A program made the translations under genes and the position numbers. From Achatina immaculata (Eukaryota > Mollusca > Gastropoda > Stylommatophora > Achatinidae), in the NCBI GenBank assembly GCA_009760885.1, contig CM019704.1, positions 10,996,303-11,060,302 of the forward strand: DNA of 64,000 bases, in the 5' to 3' direction. The notes beneath the pieces are model-generated. The model made no database searches. It was given only the letters and a program-made list of their open reading frames with translations, and had not been told where the DNA came from. Numbering within the stretch: the stretch's first letter is position 1; every line of letters starts with the position of its first letter. Positions 44,146-54,479 of this stretch are shown piece by piece.

Positions 44146-44439
44146 CGTGTCACTGTTGTCTGCTGCAGGTTTCTATTTTTCATTATCAAACATACTTTTG
44201 TTAACACTGGGCAGCCAGAAGAATTAAAGCGTGGTTGTTAGTGTACAGCTAATGTTTGTTAACAGATTTTATATCCGATTTTCCATTTGTTGACGTGTAT
44301 ATATTGTGAACAGATTTACACATGTTTTCTAGAAAGAACTGTACATTTTGATTACATTGAGACTAATGGAAGTTGTTCTCCACATTTACGTATCTTTTTG
44401 TTTGATGTTAGTTCTTGTGTAAATTGTTCGCATAAATTG

Positions 44440-44480
<41 letters not shown>

Positions 44481-45171
44481 CATACACACAGCAAACATAC
44501 ACGTGTGTGTGTGTTTGTTTTCAATTAAAATTAGGTCTTTAGATTTGCATTCTCTTTTGTTGACATTATTGCTTTACTATCTAGCGCGGGGCAACGTTTA
44601 TACAAAACTCGCTTTAGGCATGCAGTCATTTTTAAAAATAACACGCCCAGATCCCCCCCCCCCCAAAAAAAAACCACTTTCTCGATCAGAAAGAAGTCCA
44701 TTGTTCACAATCTGGTCACAGGAAATGTGAATGTGACATTCAATAATGAATGTGGTTCTCTATAATCCGATCGTATTGAAAAAAAATTCATGGCGTCAGA
44801 TAAAGTTACCGTCATTTGACTGTTTCAAACCTTCAGACTGTCGTGAAATCAGTTTTCGCTACATGGTGTGCAAGTGTGAAAGGGAATGCAAGATACATTG
44901 GGTAAACTTAGTGAACCTTTAAGTATTATGACATTTTAAACCGTATATCAGTAATCTGAAACTTGGTTGTGTGTAATGTTCTGTTTCGTAATTTAGCGGA
45001 GATTTCACCTTTCGTTGTTTACATAACGTTACAAATTAGTCTGCTGGTCAAGTAAGCTACAGGCCGACGCACTGATCAGCTTGAATTATGTTAGACCCTA
45101 CATTCTTTCAGGGCATCCATATACAAAAAAGTCCACCTATAAAAGGAACATAATGGCTGTTTTCAGAAAAC

Positions 45172-45262
45172 TCAGTTGAACGTGGTAGATGTTAGATGTT
45201 TGTTGAACGTGGTAGATGTTAGATGTTTTTTGAACGTGGTAGATGTTAGATGTTTGTTGAAC
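45172..45262. repeat. 26-bp minisatellite (3.5 units)
   Basis: Unit TTGAACGTGGTAGATGTTAG followed by ATGTTT. Confidence 0.93.
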
Positions 45263-45488
45263 GTGCCGAGCACTACTTTTCTGAAAAGCTTGTCTCTGAT
45301 TCTAGCAATATTTGATTTGCTTAGTCAGCCACAGAATAATAAACTATATCTGTGTTACAAGGTCTAAACTATGAATGCTTGTGTCTTCTGTCTTCAATCT
45401 TGATTACACTTTCCATTTCGCAAAAATAATTAGGGGCAGGACAAAGAAAGCAACTCTGAGGTTCTACAGCGTTCTAAGCTTCTGTCCG

Positions 45489-45650
45489 TGATGACAATAC
45501 TCAAAATAGACGACTGAGATGATGGCAATACTCAAAATAGACGACTGAGATGATGGCAATACTCAAAATAGACGACTGAGATGATGGCAATACTGAAAAT
45601 AGACAACTGAGATGATGACAGTACTCAAAATAGACAGTTGAGGTGGCTTA
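45489..45650. repeat. 31-bp minisatellite (5 units)
   Basis: Unit GATGATGGCAATACTCAAAA followed by TAGACGACTGA. It ends directly at the PLE fragment. Confidence 0.93.
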
Positions 45651-45662
45651 AAAAAAAGAGGT

Positions 45663-46130
45663 GCGATTTTCTCTCGTACCAAACATTTCTCTCGTAACAA
45701 ACATTGCGGTAGCCATAGATGCAATACTTGTCGCGTTGTTGAGGCGAGCCAGGCTTATTTTCAAAAGTCCTTGTTATCAGTTCAGGAGTGCTTTACCTGC
45801 ACTTTACGCAACGTCATTTGTGACATTATGTGCGAGCGATGTGAAATGAAGTGTACAGAGGAGACTGGCTTATGCTTAGGAGATCCGTTTCGCCAAAATC
45901 TGAATGACATATCCAAGATGGCGTCGGCACCGGTCGCCAAGCACTTCTGTCAAAGAGACCACCAAGGAAAACAGAACATTTCTCTCACTGCAATCCGCTC
46001 CTATTCTTCCGATGAGCGATCTCGGAAAGCTCTGAAATTGCACCTTGTTTTCCAGGCTGGCTGCCTCCACCGAGAACTGGAATTAGCAATAAATTCAGCT
46101 TTCTTTAAACTACTTTACATTGCCACTTAG
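45663..46130 (+). pseudogene. PLE GIY-YIG endonuclease fragment
   Basis: Continuous frame from about 45663. A cysteine region HCGSHRCNTCRVV and SLLSVQECFTCTLRNVI is followed by CDIMCERCEMKCTEETG, LCLGDPFRQNLNDI, APVAKHFCQRDHQG and SYSSDERSRKALKLHLVFQ. Order and spacing match the C-terminal GIY-YIG nuclease of Penelope-like elements (C-x2-C, ETGxxLGDRFRxHLxDI, PVAKHF, then SRKxLExxxIFQLGTL). The YVGET core reads CTEET, so the YIG tyrosine is lost and the copy is probably catalytically dead. No reverse transcriptase is attached; a 31-bp array begins immediately upstream. The TTG at 45771 is not a real start. Confidence 0.7.
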
Positions 46131-46159
46131 TTACTATCTCTTTCTGTTTCTGCTGCTCG

Positions 46160-47220
46160 TGCCCAGCTTTCTTGTTTTAGCCCAACTCACTTCGCTGCAT
46201 TTCTCATTCTAGCCGTAGGCTGTCTAAGGTTAATTTTCCATCCCTTTCTATTCTTCCTCTGTAGCCGATAGAAGGGTTCAATAGCTCCCTTATCTAGACA
46301 TCCCAAGTGAGCAGTCTTGTCACCTCAGTGTTCTTTATTCTTTCTGAATTCTCTTTCATCCACCCTTCCCCTTATTGTCTTTTCACTCTTTCATCATCTG
46401 CGCCATCTGGGCAGCTTTTGTTTAGGCCATAGGTATTCAATGGGAGCAAGCTGGGACCATTTAGGGCTTAACGCCATGTTGTTTACCATACAGTACCCTT
46501 TTGTCATCCTCCCTTACTTCATTTCTCAGCCAATCAGCCGCTTCCACTTTCTGCTTATCTACCTCTGTCTGTGCGCATTTTCTGCCCTTCTTTCTTACAA
46601 GGAGGATAACTCTCCTTTTCTTCCCCCCCCCCCCTCAAAAAAAAAGCAACTTTAATTTTTCATTTCTTTATCATCTTTTTATCTGTTGTGTTGTTTTTGT
46701 ATGTGATCCTTGAAAAAAAGGTTTTGCTGAAAGATTGGATTGTTGTATGTTCTTCATTTATACGTTTTTTATTTATTCATTCTTACTTTCTGCCACTTTC
46801 TTCATTTTTAAAATATCTTTTTGTTTGTTTTGTAAAACTGAACCATACAGCTTTATCTACCTTCATTGCTAGATCCAGTTTTACTGTAGTCGTCATTTCT
46901 CTTATCTAAGGCATGTAACCGCCATAATACCAGACAAATAGACCTACTATATGACGAACTTCTGGAGTAAAGGAGGCCATGAGCAAACCTGAGATACAGT
47001 GGCATTAATTAAAGTACCCTTGAATGGGCATGTCATACCAAAAAGCAAGTGCCTAACATGTGCTTCATTGTCTGAGCTACTTTATGTCGATCTCCTTTAC
47101 CTTCCATGACAACTGGCGACATCAACAGATCAATATTCTTTCAGTTGATTGTAGCGGAGATCGTGAGATGTAAAATTCCAAACTGCGCTTCATACGTCAC
47201 TGTTACTCCACGAATGTTAT
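46160..47220. other. Possible PLE 3' region and single-copy DNA
   Basis: T/C-rich sequence with a poly-C tract (about 46624-46634). ORFs are hydrophobic from T-richness and lack motifs. Confidence 0.4.
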
Positions 47221-47224
47221 GATC

Positions 47225-47312
47225 ATTCGATCTGATATAATCAGCCTATCGATCCGATGTGATCAACCCGTCGATCTGATGTGATCAACCCGTCGATCTG
47301 ATGTGATCAACC
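47225..47312. repeat. 23-bp repeat (4 units)
   Basis: Unit GATCTGATGTGATCAACCCG followed by TC(G/A); the left unit is diverged. Confidence 0.85.
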
Positions 47313-47522
47313 CGTAGTTTTATGTTTCCTCTTGAATGTTGTGGTCATCTAATACGGGGATCGATAAAAGACGGAAGTCCTCATGCGGTAAAGTAACAGG
47401 CGAAACTCAAAGTTGAGATCCTTTCTACTGTGACTCCACTGACACTTAGGGTCTTTCTTGTCTTCTTTTGCCGAAATAAAACAACTTATGTTGGTCAATG
47501 TAGACAAAGAATATTAAGATGT

Positions 47523-48352
47523 CATAACAATTGAGGTTATGAAATACCAGAGATTAGATATGCTGATGACACAGTATTACTATCCACAACACAAAAAGGA
47601 ATGGAAAAACTAATTATGTCAGTTCGTAAGAACAGCGAAGAGCAGAACCTCTATCTTAATGCAAAGAAAACTAAATTGATGACAACTGACAAAACAAATA
47701 AGGCAGCTGAAATATGTATCAATGAGGAAAAATTGGAAGAAATGGAGAGTTTTGAATATCTTGGATCACTCATTCATTCATTTGCATGTTCCTTGTGGAA
47801 CTTTTCCTCCCTAAAGAGGTCTCCTGTAGGCCTCTCAGTTGTAAGCAAGATGCCATGCTGCTGATGCATCTATTTGCAGATTATCAACGATGTCTTGCAG
47901 CTATCTTCGCCTTGGTCTTCCTCTCTTTCTTTTTCCCATCATGTACCCTTCCAAGACGGTCTTCTCTAGATTATATTGACGTTTAATGTGTCCAAAATAT
48001 TTAAGTTTTCTATCTTTAATCATCTTTACTAGCCAGCCTTCTTCAAAATTAAGTTCTTGTAGTATTGATACATTTGTTCTTTTCTGTGTTCATGATGTTT
48101 GAAGAACTCTTCTGTAGCATTTGCATTCAAAGGTATTTATGTGTTTCTCAGCTGTTTTGTTAAGTGTCCAGGTCTCATAGGCATATGTATCTTGGATCAC
48201 TACAAACTAGTAGTGGAGATACGAGGGAAATTAAAAGGAAGACATCTGTCGCTCTTCAGAAAGTAAAACAACTAACGAAGCTGCGGAGAGGAACAGACAA
48301 AACTAAAAAAAAATAAGATTTTTAAGGGCATGCATCTTTCTTATCGCAACAT
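47523..48352 (+). mobile_element. LINE-B copy (+), split by a second LINE-B
   Basis: Left part 47523-47770 encodes GYEIPEIRYADDTVLLSTTQ, NSEEQNLYLNAKKTKLMTTD and EKLEEMESFEYLGS with the YADD catalytic box. Right part 48189-48352 continues YLGSLQTSSGD, then KRKTSVALQKVKQL and FLRACIFLIATY. The two halves join exactly at ATCTTGGATCACT, which is duplicated around the inserted element. Confidence 0.9.
47771..48188 (-). mobile_element. Nested LINE-B insertion (−)
   Basis: A 418-bp, 5'-truncated copy in opposite orientation to its host. It starts (3' end) with the CATTCATTCATTTGCATG tail complement and runs back to the region of YAYETWTLNKTAEKHI. Target duplication ATCTTGGATCACT: 13 bp, exact, at 47758-47770 and 48189-48201. 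Confidence 0.93.
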
Positions 48353-48353
48353 A

Positions 48354-48450
48354 TTGTGAGTTGTTGTTTTTTTTCGTCCCGGGATTGAACCCATGATCTT
48401 CCAGTTGGCACTGCACGTCGAAGCGGGTCTTTAGCGCTCCAGCATGTATT
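48354..48450 (-). mobile_element. tRNA-derived SINE (SINE-1), copy 2
   Basis: Same family as 17090-17215: GAGTTGTTG, a T-run, CGTCCCGGGATTGAACCCAT (complement of a box B) and CTTCCAGTTGGCACTGCACG. It abuts the end of the LINE-B copy. Confidence 0.65.
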
Positions 48451-48496
48451 GTTAGTTCCTTTTCAAAGAAGGGCCACGCAACTCTGGGGCTTAGTA

Positions 48497-48680
48497 TAAC
48501 CAGCCTGTCTTCAACAGTTTACCTGGCTTGTGTAACCAGCCTGTCTTCAACAGTTTATCTGGCTTGTGTAACCAGCCTGTCTTCAACAGTTTACCTGGCT
48601 TGTGTAACCAGCCTGTCTTCAACAGTTTACCTGGCTTGTGTAACCAGCCTGTCTTCAACAGTTTACCTGGCTTGTGTAAA
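48497..48680. repeat. 36-bp minisatellite (5 units)
   Basis: Unit TAACCAGCCTGTCTTCAACA followed by GTTTACCTGGCTTGTG. Confidence 0.95.
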
Positions 48681-48734
48681 CTGAATGAAAGCCCAGAGTT
48701 TAACCAGTCATGTTTTTATATCTTTTATACTGGA

Positions 48735-49135
48735 GCCAATTTACAACATACTTCATTGTGGTTTACAACATGCTTCATGATGGTTTACAACATGCTTCAC
48801 TGTGGTTTACAATATGCTTCCATGATGGTTTACAACATGCTTCATGATTGTTTACAACATGCTTCATGATGGTTTACAACATGCTTCATGATGGTTTACA
48901 ACATGCTTCATGATGGTTTACAACATGCTTCCATGATGGTTTACAACATGCTTCATGATGGTTTACAACATGCTTCACTGTGGTTTACAACATGCTTCAT
49001 GATGGTTTACAACATGCTTCATGATGTTTACAACATGCTTCATGATTGTTTACAACATGCTTCATGATGGTTTACAACATGCTTCATGATGGTTTACAAC
49101 ATGTTTCATTGTAGTTTACAACATGCTTCATTATG
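48735..49135. repeat. 22-bp minisatellite (about 18 units)
   Basis: Unit ACATGCTTCATGATGGTTTA followed by CA, with CACTGTGG and CCATGATGG variants. Confidence 0.95.
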
Positions 49136-49149
49136 AAAGCAACAATCAA

Positions 49150-49305
49150 TGAAAAGTGTGGCTGTAACGAAAAACTCTTTTAGGCACAAAGAAAATGACA
49201 ATAGAATTTACCTGGGACTTGAACCACAGACCCCTGTAGAATGAGCAGCCGTCTAGCCACGAGAAAGTAGCGCACCAATAAACTTAGCTATTTTACACCC
49301 CCTCT
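49150..49305 (-). mobile_element. tRNA-derived SINE (SINE-2), copy 1
   Basis: On the minus strand: CTCGTGGCTAGACGGCTGCT (A-box-like), then GTCTGTGGTTCAAGTCCCAG (box B GGTTCAAGTCC) about 35 bp later, then an unrelated tail including TTTTCTTTGTGCCTAAAAGA. It aligns with 49640-49790 over both head and tail, so it is a SINE rather than a tRNA gene. The acceptor stem is not complementary. Confidence 0.65.
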
Positions 49306-49639
49306 TCCCCAAATTAAAAAAAAAATGTCTCATAGCGAAATTATCAATCCCCGTCTGTTAAAAAATCGCGACACCAAGGAAGAGAATGAGGTCATGACAC
49401 AGAAATTTCGTCGCACAGATTTAGTCTTTCACAGGTACCAAATTTCTGAGACACAAACATGTACATGGTCTCCTGCAAATATCCACTGCATACTGCACAA
49501 CAATAACAACAAATAAACGAATACTTTTTACATAAAGATAAGTTTAGGTTGTGGTTTCAGATATAAATTTTTACAAATAGGAAACAACGAAGTTTCGTAC
49601 AGTAAAGTAACAGAATATAGTACTGTATGGTTAGACGTG

Positions 49640-49800
49640 GAAAGTCACAGACAAAGCACTTTTAGACTGGGAAAAAAAGAAAAATGATGGGAGAATTAAC
49701 CAGGACTTGAACCACGGAGTCTGGTAGGGTGAGCAGTCGTCTAGCCATGAGAAAACAGCGCATTAATAAACTTCGCTATCGTGCACCCCCAGCGATCGAT
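49640..49800 (-). mobile_element. tRNA-derived SINE (SINE-2), copy 2
   Basis: Minus-strand CATGGCTAGACGACTGCTCA and CTCCGTGGTTCAAGTCCTGG, with the tail ATCATTTTTCTTT and GTCTAAAAGTGCTTTGTC. Same orientation as copy 1, about 490 bp away. Confidence 0.65.
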
Positions 49801-49804
49801 AGCT

Positions 49805-50345
49805 ATTATATATATATTAGTATTTTATACATCAAGTAATATTTCATATATTAACTAGTGTCTCATATATCAAATAATATCTCACATATCATCTAATATT
49901 TCAGACACCAACTAATATTTCACATATTAAGTAGTATCTCATATATCAACTAGCAACTTACATACCACTTGTGTATGATTCTGCCTCTTAAATATGTTCC
50001 TGTGATCCCGTCTGTGAACAAAGAATGATCCCATATGTGAGCAAAGAATGATCCCGTCTGAGAGCAAAGAATGTTGTGCCAGAAAATGAAAGCCTAAAGG
50101 CCACCGAATCACATCAGGTCAACACTCTATCCCTCCTCCAAGCTGGTGCTCCTGTTATGTTATTACAGTCTAGTCGCCAAATGTTAAATCGCAGTGTTAC
50201 CTTAGAAGGTGGAGCTAGGTGAAAGGTCAGATTTTTGTTATAAAATCAACGAAAATCTGCGGAGCTTACTCGATTACACCAGTGTAATGTAAGCATTACA
50301 AGTTCTTGAGCTCAGCATTACTTCAAACACTGATTTGAACAAGGT
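49805..50345. other. AT-rich region with short ATATATCA/CTAATATTTCA repeats
   Basis: Diverged repeat of CATATATCAACTAATATTTC (49820-49960) and three copies of AAAGAATGATCCC (50018-50070). No gene seen. Confidence 0.5.
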
Positions 50346-50390
50346 GCCATGCACTCGATTGCTGAGTTCTTGTATGGTAACCGCTTCATC

Positions 50391-50890
50391 ATCATCATCA
50401 TCATCAGGTGCCGTGCCGACTGGCTTTGGCTATTATGCTTCTCCAGAGTACCCGATCCATCATGCAGGCCATCAGTTCAGTTGGTGATCTCCTCTCACAC
50501 CATCCCGTCAGACTGTCCAGTATCATTTCTCTTGGTCTTCCTCTTGATCTTCTTCCTTCTATTTTTCCCGTTGTTATAATATTTTCAATGCCCCCTCTTC
50601 TCATTGCATGTCCTATGAAAGTACATTGTCTCTCTCTTATCTTTCTGACAAGGTTTTTTGTCTCTCCAGCTCTTCTCATACATTCTTCATTAGTTATTTT
50701 TGCTGTCCAGGGGATTCGCAACATTTTTCTAATAAACCACATTTCTGCTGCTTCCAATGATTTTTGTGCAGACTTGCCTATTGTCCATGATTCACTTCCA
50801 TATAACAAGACAGGTTCAATATAGCATTTTAGGACTCGTTTTCTAACATTCATTGATAAAGATGTGTTAGCTAATATGTTTCTCATTCCG
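50391..50890 (-). mobile_element. LINE-E C-terminal fragment with (ATG)n tail
   Basis: One unbroken minus-strand frame of 160 codons: RNILANTSLSMNVRKRVLKC, YIEPVLLYGSESWTI, EAAEMWFIRKMLRIPWTAKI, RECTFIGHAMRRGG-like block, GKIEGRRSRGRPREMILDSL and the end SIIAKASRHGT. It is followed by (GATGAT)n, the family's trinucleotide tail. The GRPR block and position define it as the RT C-terminal module of an RTE-type element. The intact frame suggests recent insertion. Confidence 0.85.
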
Positions 50891-50929
50891 CTTCACTAGA
50901 TTTTATTTTGTGTTTCGCGCGTGCTTCAT

Positions 50930-51470
50930 TTTTTTTGGTTGTTGTCCTCGTTTCTCTTGTTTCATCTTTGTTTTGTCCATGTTTCATCTTTATTTTGTCC
51001 TCGTTTCTCTTGTTTCATCTTTGTTTTGTCCTCGTCTCGCTTGTTTCATTTTTTGTGTTGTAGTCGTTTCTTTTGTTTCATCTTTGTTTTATGCTCCTTT
51101 CTCTTGTTTCATCTTTGTTTTTTCCTCGTTTCTCTTATTCTATCTTTGTTTTTGTCCCTCCTTTCGCTTGTTTCATCTTTGTTTTGTCCTCTTTTCTCTT
51201 GTTTCATCTTTGTTTTGTCATCCTTTCTCTTGTTTCACCTTTGTTTTGTCCTCGTTTCTCTTGTTTCATCTTTGTTTTGTCCTCATTTCTCTTGTTTTAT
51301 CTTTTTTTTGTCCAATGTTTCGGTTGAACCATCTTTTGTTTCGTATTCGTTTCTCGTTTCATTTTTGTTTTGTCCTGGTTTCTCTTATTTCATCTATGTT
51401 TGTCCAAAGTTTTGGTTGAACCATCTTTGTTTTGTCCTCGTTTCGCTTGAACAATCTTTTGTTTTGCCCT
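50930..51470. repeat. 31-bp T-rich minisatellite (about 17 diverged units)
   Basis: Unit TTTGTTTTGTCCTCGTTTCT followed by CTTGTTTCATC. Strongly pyrimidine-biased. It lies just upstream of the 51521 exon, ending about 50 bp before its splice acceptor. Confidence 0.9.
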
Positions 51471-51520
51471 CTTTTGGCCTGTTTCGCACATGTTTAACAG
51501 TTGCTTTACCTTTGCTTCAG

Positions 51521-51702
51521 TGGTGTCCATGTGTAAATGGGTAGCGGAGCTTCTAAGAACAACACATCCCAACAATCAGGAGATCCACGTTCACCTAGAC
51601 CAGCACAGACAGCAGCAAGGAGGAGGGACGAGTTCCAGGAAGTTCCTATTAGGGCCCCGGTTGCCGGGAGGCCTGGGAACATGAGCTCTCGGAACCACGA
51701 GG
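51521..51702 (+). CDS. First coding exon of an unrecognised N-myristoylated-type protein
   Basis: A good acceptor (TTTACCTTTGCTTCAG) precedes 51521. The ATG at 51537 follows directly on an in-frame TAA, which fixes the start. Coding runs 51537-51702 (55 codons plus one base, phase 1) to a donor AACCACGAGG then GTAAAA. The protein begins MGSGASKNNTSQQSG, fitting the Gly-2 N-myristoylation pattern (Gly-x3-Ser-Lys), and continues with a basic, Pro/Arg-rich part (RPAQTAARRRDEFQEV, PVAGRPGNMSSRN). The phase matches exon 55952-56103, predicting about 139 residues in total. Role unknown; membrane anchoring is inferred from the motif. The exon's last 7 bases are the first bases of the 36-bp minisatellite. 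An alternative reading is direct continuation into the array (402-codon frame). Confidence 0.6.
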
Positions 51703-52703
51703 GTAAAAGTCTAGATCGTTGTTTCTTATCTCACGAGGGTAAAAGTCTAGATCGTTGTTTCTTATCTCACGAGGGTAAAAGTCTAGATCGTTGTTTCTTA
51801 TATCACGAGGGTAAAAGTCTAGATCGTTGTTTCTTATCTCACGAGGGTAAAAGTCTAGATCATTGTTTCTTATATCACGAGGGTAAAAGTCTAGATCGTT
51901 GTTTCTTATCTCACGAGGGTAAAAGTCTAGATCGTTGTTTCTTATATCACGAGGGTAAAAGTCTAGATCGTTGTTTCTTATCTCACGAGGGTAAAAGTCT
52001 AGATCGTTGTTTCTTATCTCACGAGGGTAAAAGTCTAGATCATTGTTTCTTATATCACGAGGGTAAAAGTCTAGATCGTTGTTTCTTATCTCACGAGGGT
52101 AAAAGTCTAGATCGTTGTTTCTTATATCACGAGGGTAAAAGTCTAGATCGTTGTTTCTTACATCACGAGGGTAAAAGTCTAGATCGTTGTTTCTTATATC
52201 ACGAGGGTAAAAGTCTAGATCGTTGTTTCTTATATCACGAGGATAAAAGTCTAGATTATTGTTTCTTATATCACGAGGGTAAAAGTCTAGATCGTTGTTT
52301 CTTATCTCACGAGGGTAAAAGTCTAGATCATTGTTTCTTATATCACGAGAGTAAAAGTCTAGATCGTTGTTTCTTATATCACGAGGGTAAAAGTCTAGAT
52401 CATTGTTTCTTATATCACGAGGGTAAAAGTCTAGATCGTTGTTTCTTATCTCACGAGGATAAAAGTCTAGATCATTGTTTCTTATCTCACGAGGATAAAA
52501 GTCTAGATCGTTGTTTCTTATCTCACGAGGATAAAAGTCTAGATCGTTGTTTCTTATCTCACGAGGATAAAAGTCTAGATCATTGTTTCTTATCTCACGA
52601 GGATAAAAGTCTAGATCATTGTTACTTATCTCACGAGGATAAAAGTCTAGATCATTGTTTCTTATATCACAAGGGTAAAAGTCTAGATCGTTGTTTCTTA
52701 TAT
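51696..52703 (+). repeat. 36-bp minisatellite containing the exon end and 5' splice site (28 units)
   Basis: Unit CACGAGGGTAAAAGTCTAGA followed by TCGTTGTTTCTTATAT (or TCTC). It starts six bases before the exon-intron border, so each unit repeats CACGAGG plus GTAAAAG. Counting units, 21 of 28 keep the GT; seven (units 16 and 22-27) have GGATAAAAG and lose it. The frame stays open throughout, encoding 12-residue repeats HEGKSLDRCFLS/Y, HEDKSLDHCFLS and variants, and joins the exon frame. It ends in the LINE-A tail at about 52712 (13 more codons, then TAG). Confidence 0.93.
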
Positions 52704-52711
52704 CTTACATT

Positions 52712-54230
52712 TTACATCCTTCCCGTGCCGCTAAACGTCACATAGGGCCTGCATGGTAGTTCGCCAAGATTTCCTGTCTTCGGCGAGTTTTTCAATCTCA
52801 TCAAGGGATGTTATGCCCACTGAACTGGCCTCTCTTAACAATGTCCTCTTTAGAGTTTCACGTGGTCGACCTCTTTTTCTTTGGCCTGCTGTGTTCCACT
52901 TGATAGCTTGTTTTGGGATTCTCTGATTGTTCTTTCTCATCACATGACCAACATATGTCCATCTTCTTTTTCTGATCACTCATAAGACAGGTTGTTGTTT
53001 GCTCGTCTGTCTTATCTCTGCGTTGTTCTTGAATTCGTTCCACTTTATGCCGAATATTTTCCTGAGGCATTTGTTTTCAAAAGAGCCTAATTTCTTGTCT
53101 ATTTCTTTAGTTGTTTTCCAGATGCATAAATGAGGGTGGATATTACTTTTGAATTTAATAATCTTAACTTGGTTGTTGTGCTTATAACTCTTGAATACCA
53201 TATGTTTTCGAAATTATTGAAGATCAATGCTTCTTTGGCAATTCTAATTCTAACTTTCTTTCTGGTGTCACCATCCTGGTCTATGTAGCTGCCGAGATAT
53301 GCAAAATGCTTTACTTCTTCAACAGCTGTTCCTTTTACATATATTTGTCTTTCGTGGTTAATGAGAAGTTTCATTATTTTTGTTTTATCCTTGTTAATTT
53401 CAAGCCCTGTTTTACCACCTATTGAAGATAGGGTATCTGTTTTTACTTGCATTGACTTCACATTGTCACTGATAAGAGAAAAGAATTATGTCATCTGCAA
53501 AATCAAGATCTCCCAGTTGGGTCCCATGTACCCAAACAATGCCCGTTTTTCCTATGCAGCATTTTTTTCATTATGAAGTCTTCGGCGATTCCAAAAAGCA
53601 AGGGAGATAATATATATCTTTGTTTCACGGCTGTTTCATTCTGGAACTATTCACTCATTCCTTCTTCTGTGTTGACTGCACAAACATATCCATTGTAGAG
53701 GTCTCTAATAATGTTGACAATCTTAGATGGTATTCCATGTATTCTTAAAATTCTCCACAATGATTCTCTGTGTATGCTATCAAATGCCTTTTTAAAGTCT
53801 ATGAAGTTCAGGATTAATGGTCTTTGCTTTTCAATATGTTCTTCAAGTATTATTCTCAGAGTAAAGATCTGGTTGAGACAGCTTCTCCCTTTTCGAAATT
53901 CCACTTGTTCTTCTCTCATTTCAGCATCCACTATATCTTTAATTCTATTCAGAATGATTTTGCAAAATACTTTTGACACAACTGATAGTAAGGTTACTCC
54001 TCTCCAATTATTGCAATTGCTAAGGCTGACCTTTTTTTTGTGGTATTTTAACAATGATTCCCTTTTTTTCCATTTAGAATGGACCGTGTCTTCTTTTCAA
54101 ACTTTATTAAATATTCTCTGTAGTTGCTTCATGTTGTCACTGTTAATAGTTTTTAACATTTTGGCTTTTATTTCATCTTCACCTGCAGCTTTGCTGTTAG
54201 TCATTAGATTCACTGCTGTTTCAATTTCAG
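52712..54230 (-). mobile_element. LINE-A long 5'-truncated copy inserted in the splice-donor array
   Basis: The most extensive LINE-A copy. Minus strand: TNSKAAGEDEIKAKMLKTIN, NNWRGVTLLSVVSKVF, EEQVEFRKGRSCLNQIFTLR, FIDFKKAFDSIHRESLW, GDLDFADDIILFS (catalytic Asp pair), then LEINKDKTKIMKLLIN, HFAYLGSYIDQDGDTRKKVR, RRWTYVGHVMRKNNQ, KRGRPRETLKRTLLREA and MQALCDV. Several frameshifts and stops inactivate it. The 36-bp array resumes immediately at 54231. Confidence 0.88.
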
Positions 54231-54478
54231 GTAAAAGTCTAGATCATTGTTTCTTATATCAGGATGGTAAAAATCTAGATAACTGTTTCTTATATCACAA
54301 GGGTAAATGTCTAGATCATTGTTTCTTATATCATGAAAGTAAAAGTCTAGATCATTGTTTCTTATATCACGAGAGTAAAAGTCTAGATCATTGTTTCTTA
54401 TATCATGAGAGTAAAAGTCTAGATCATTGTTTCTTATATCATGAGAGTAAAAGTCTAGATCATTGTTTCTCATATCTT
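54231..54478 (+). repeat. 36-bp minisatellite, right part (about 7 units)
   Basis: Continuation of the 51696-52703 array after LINE-A, with diverged units (CAGGATGGTAAAAATCTAGA, CACAAGGGTAAATGTCTAGA, then four CACGAGAGTAAAAGTCTAGA-like units). Homogenised HES-type units differ from those left of the LINE. Confidence 0.93.
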
Positions 54479-54479
54479 T

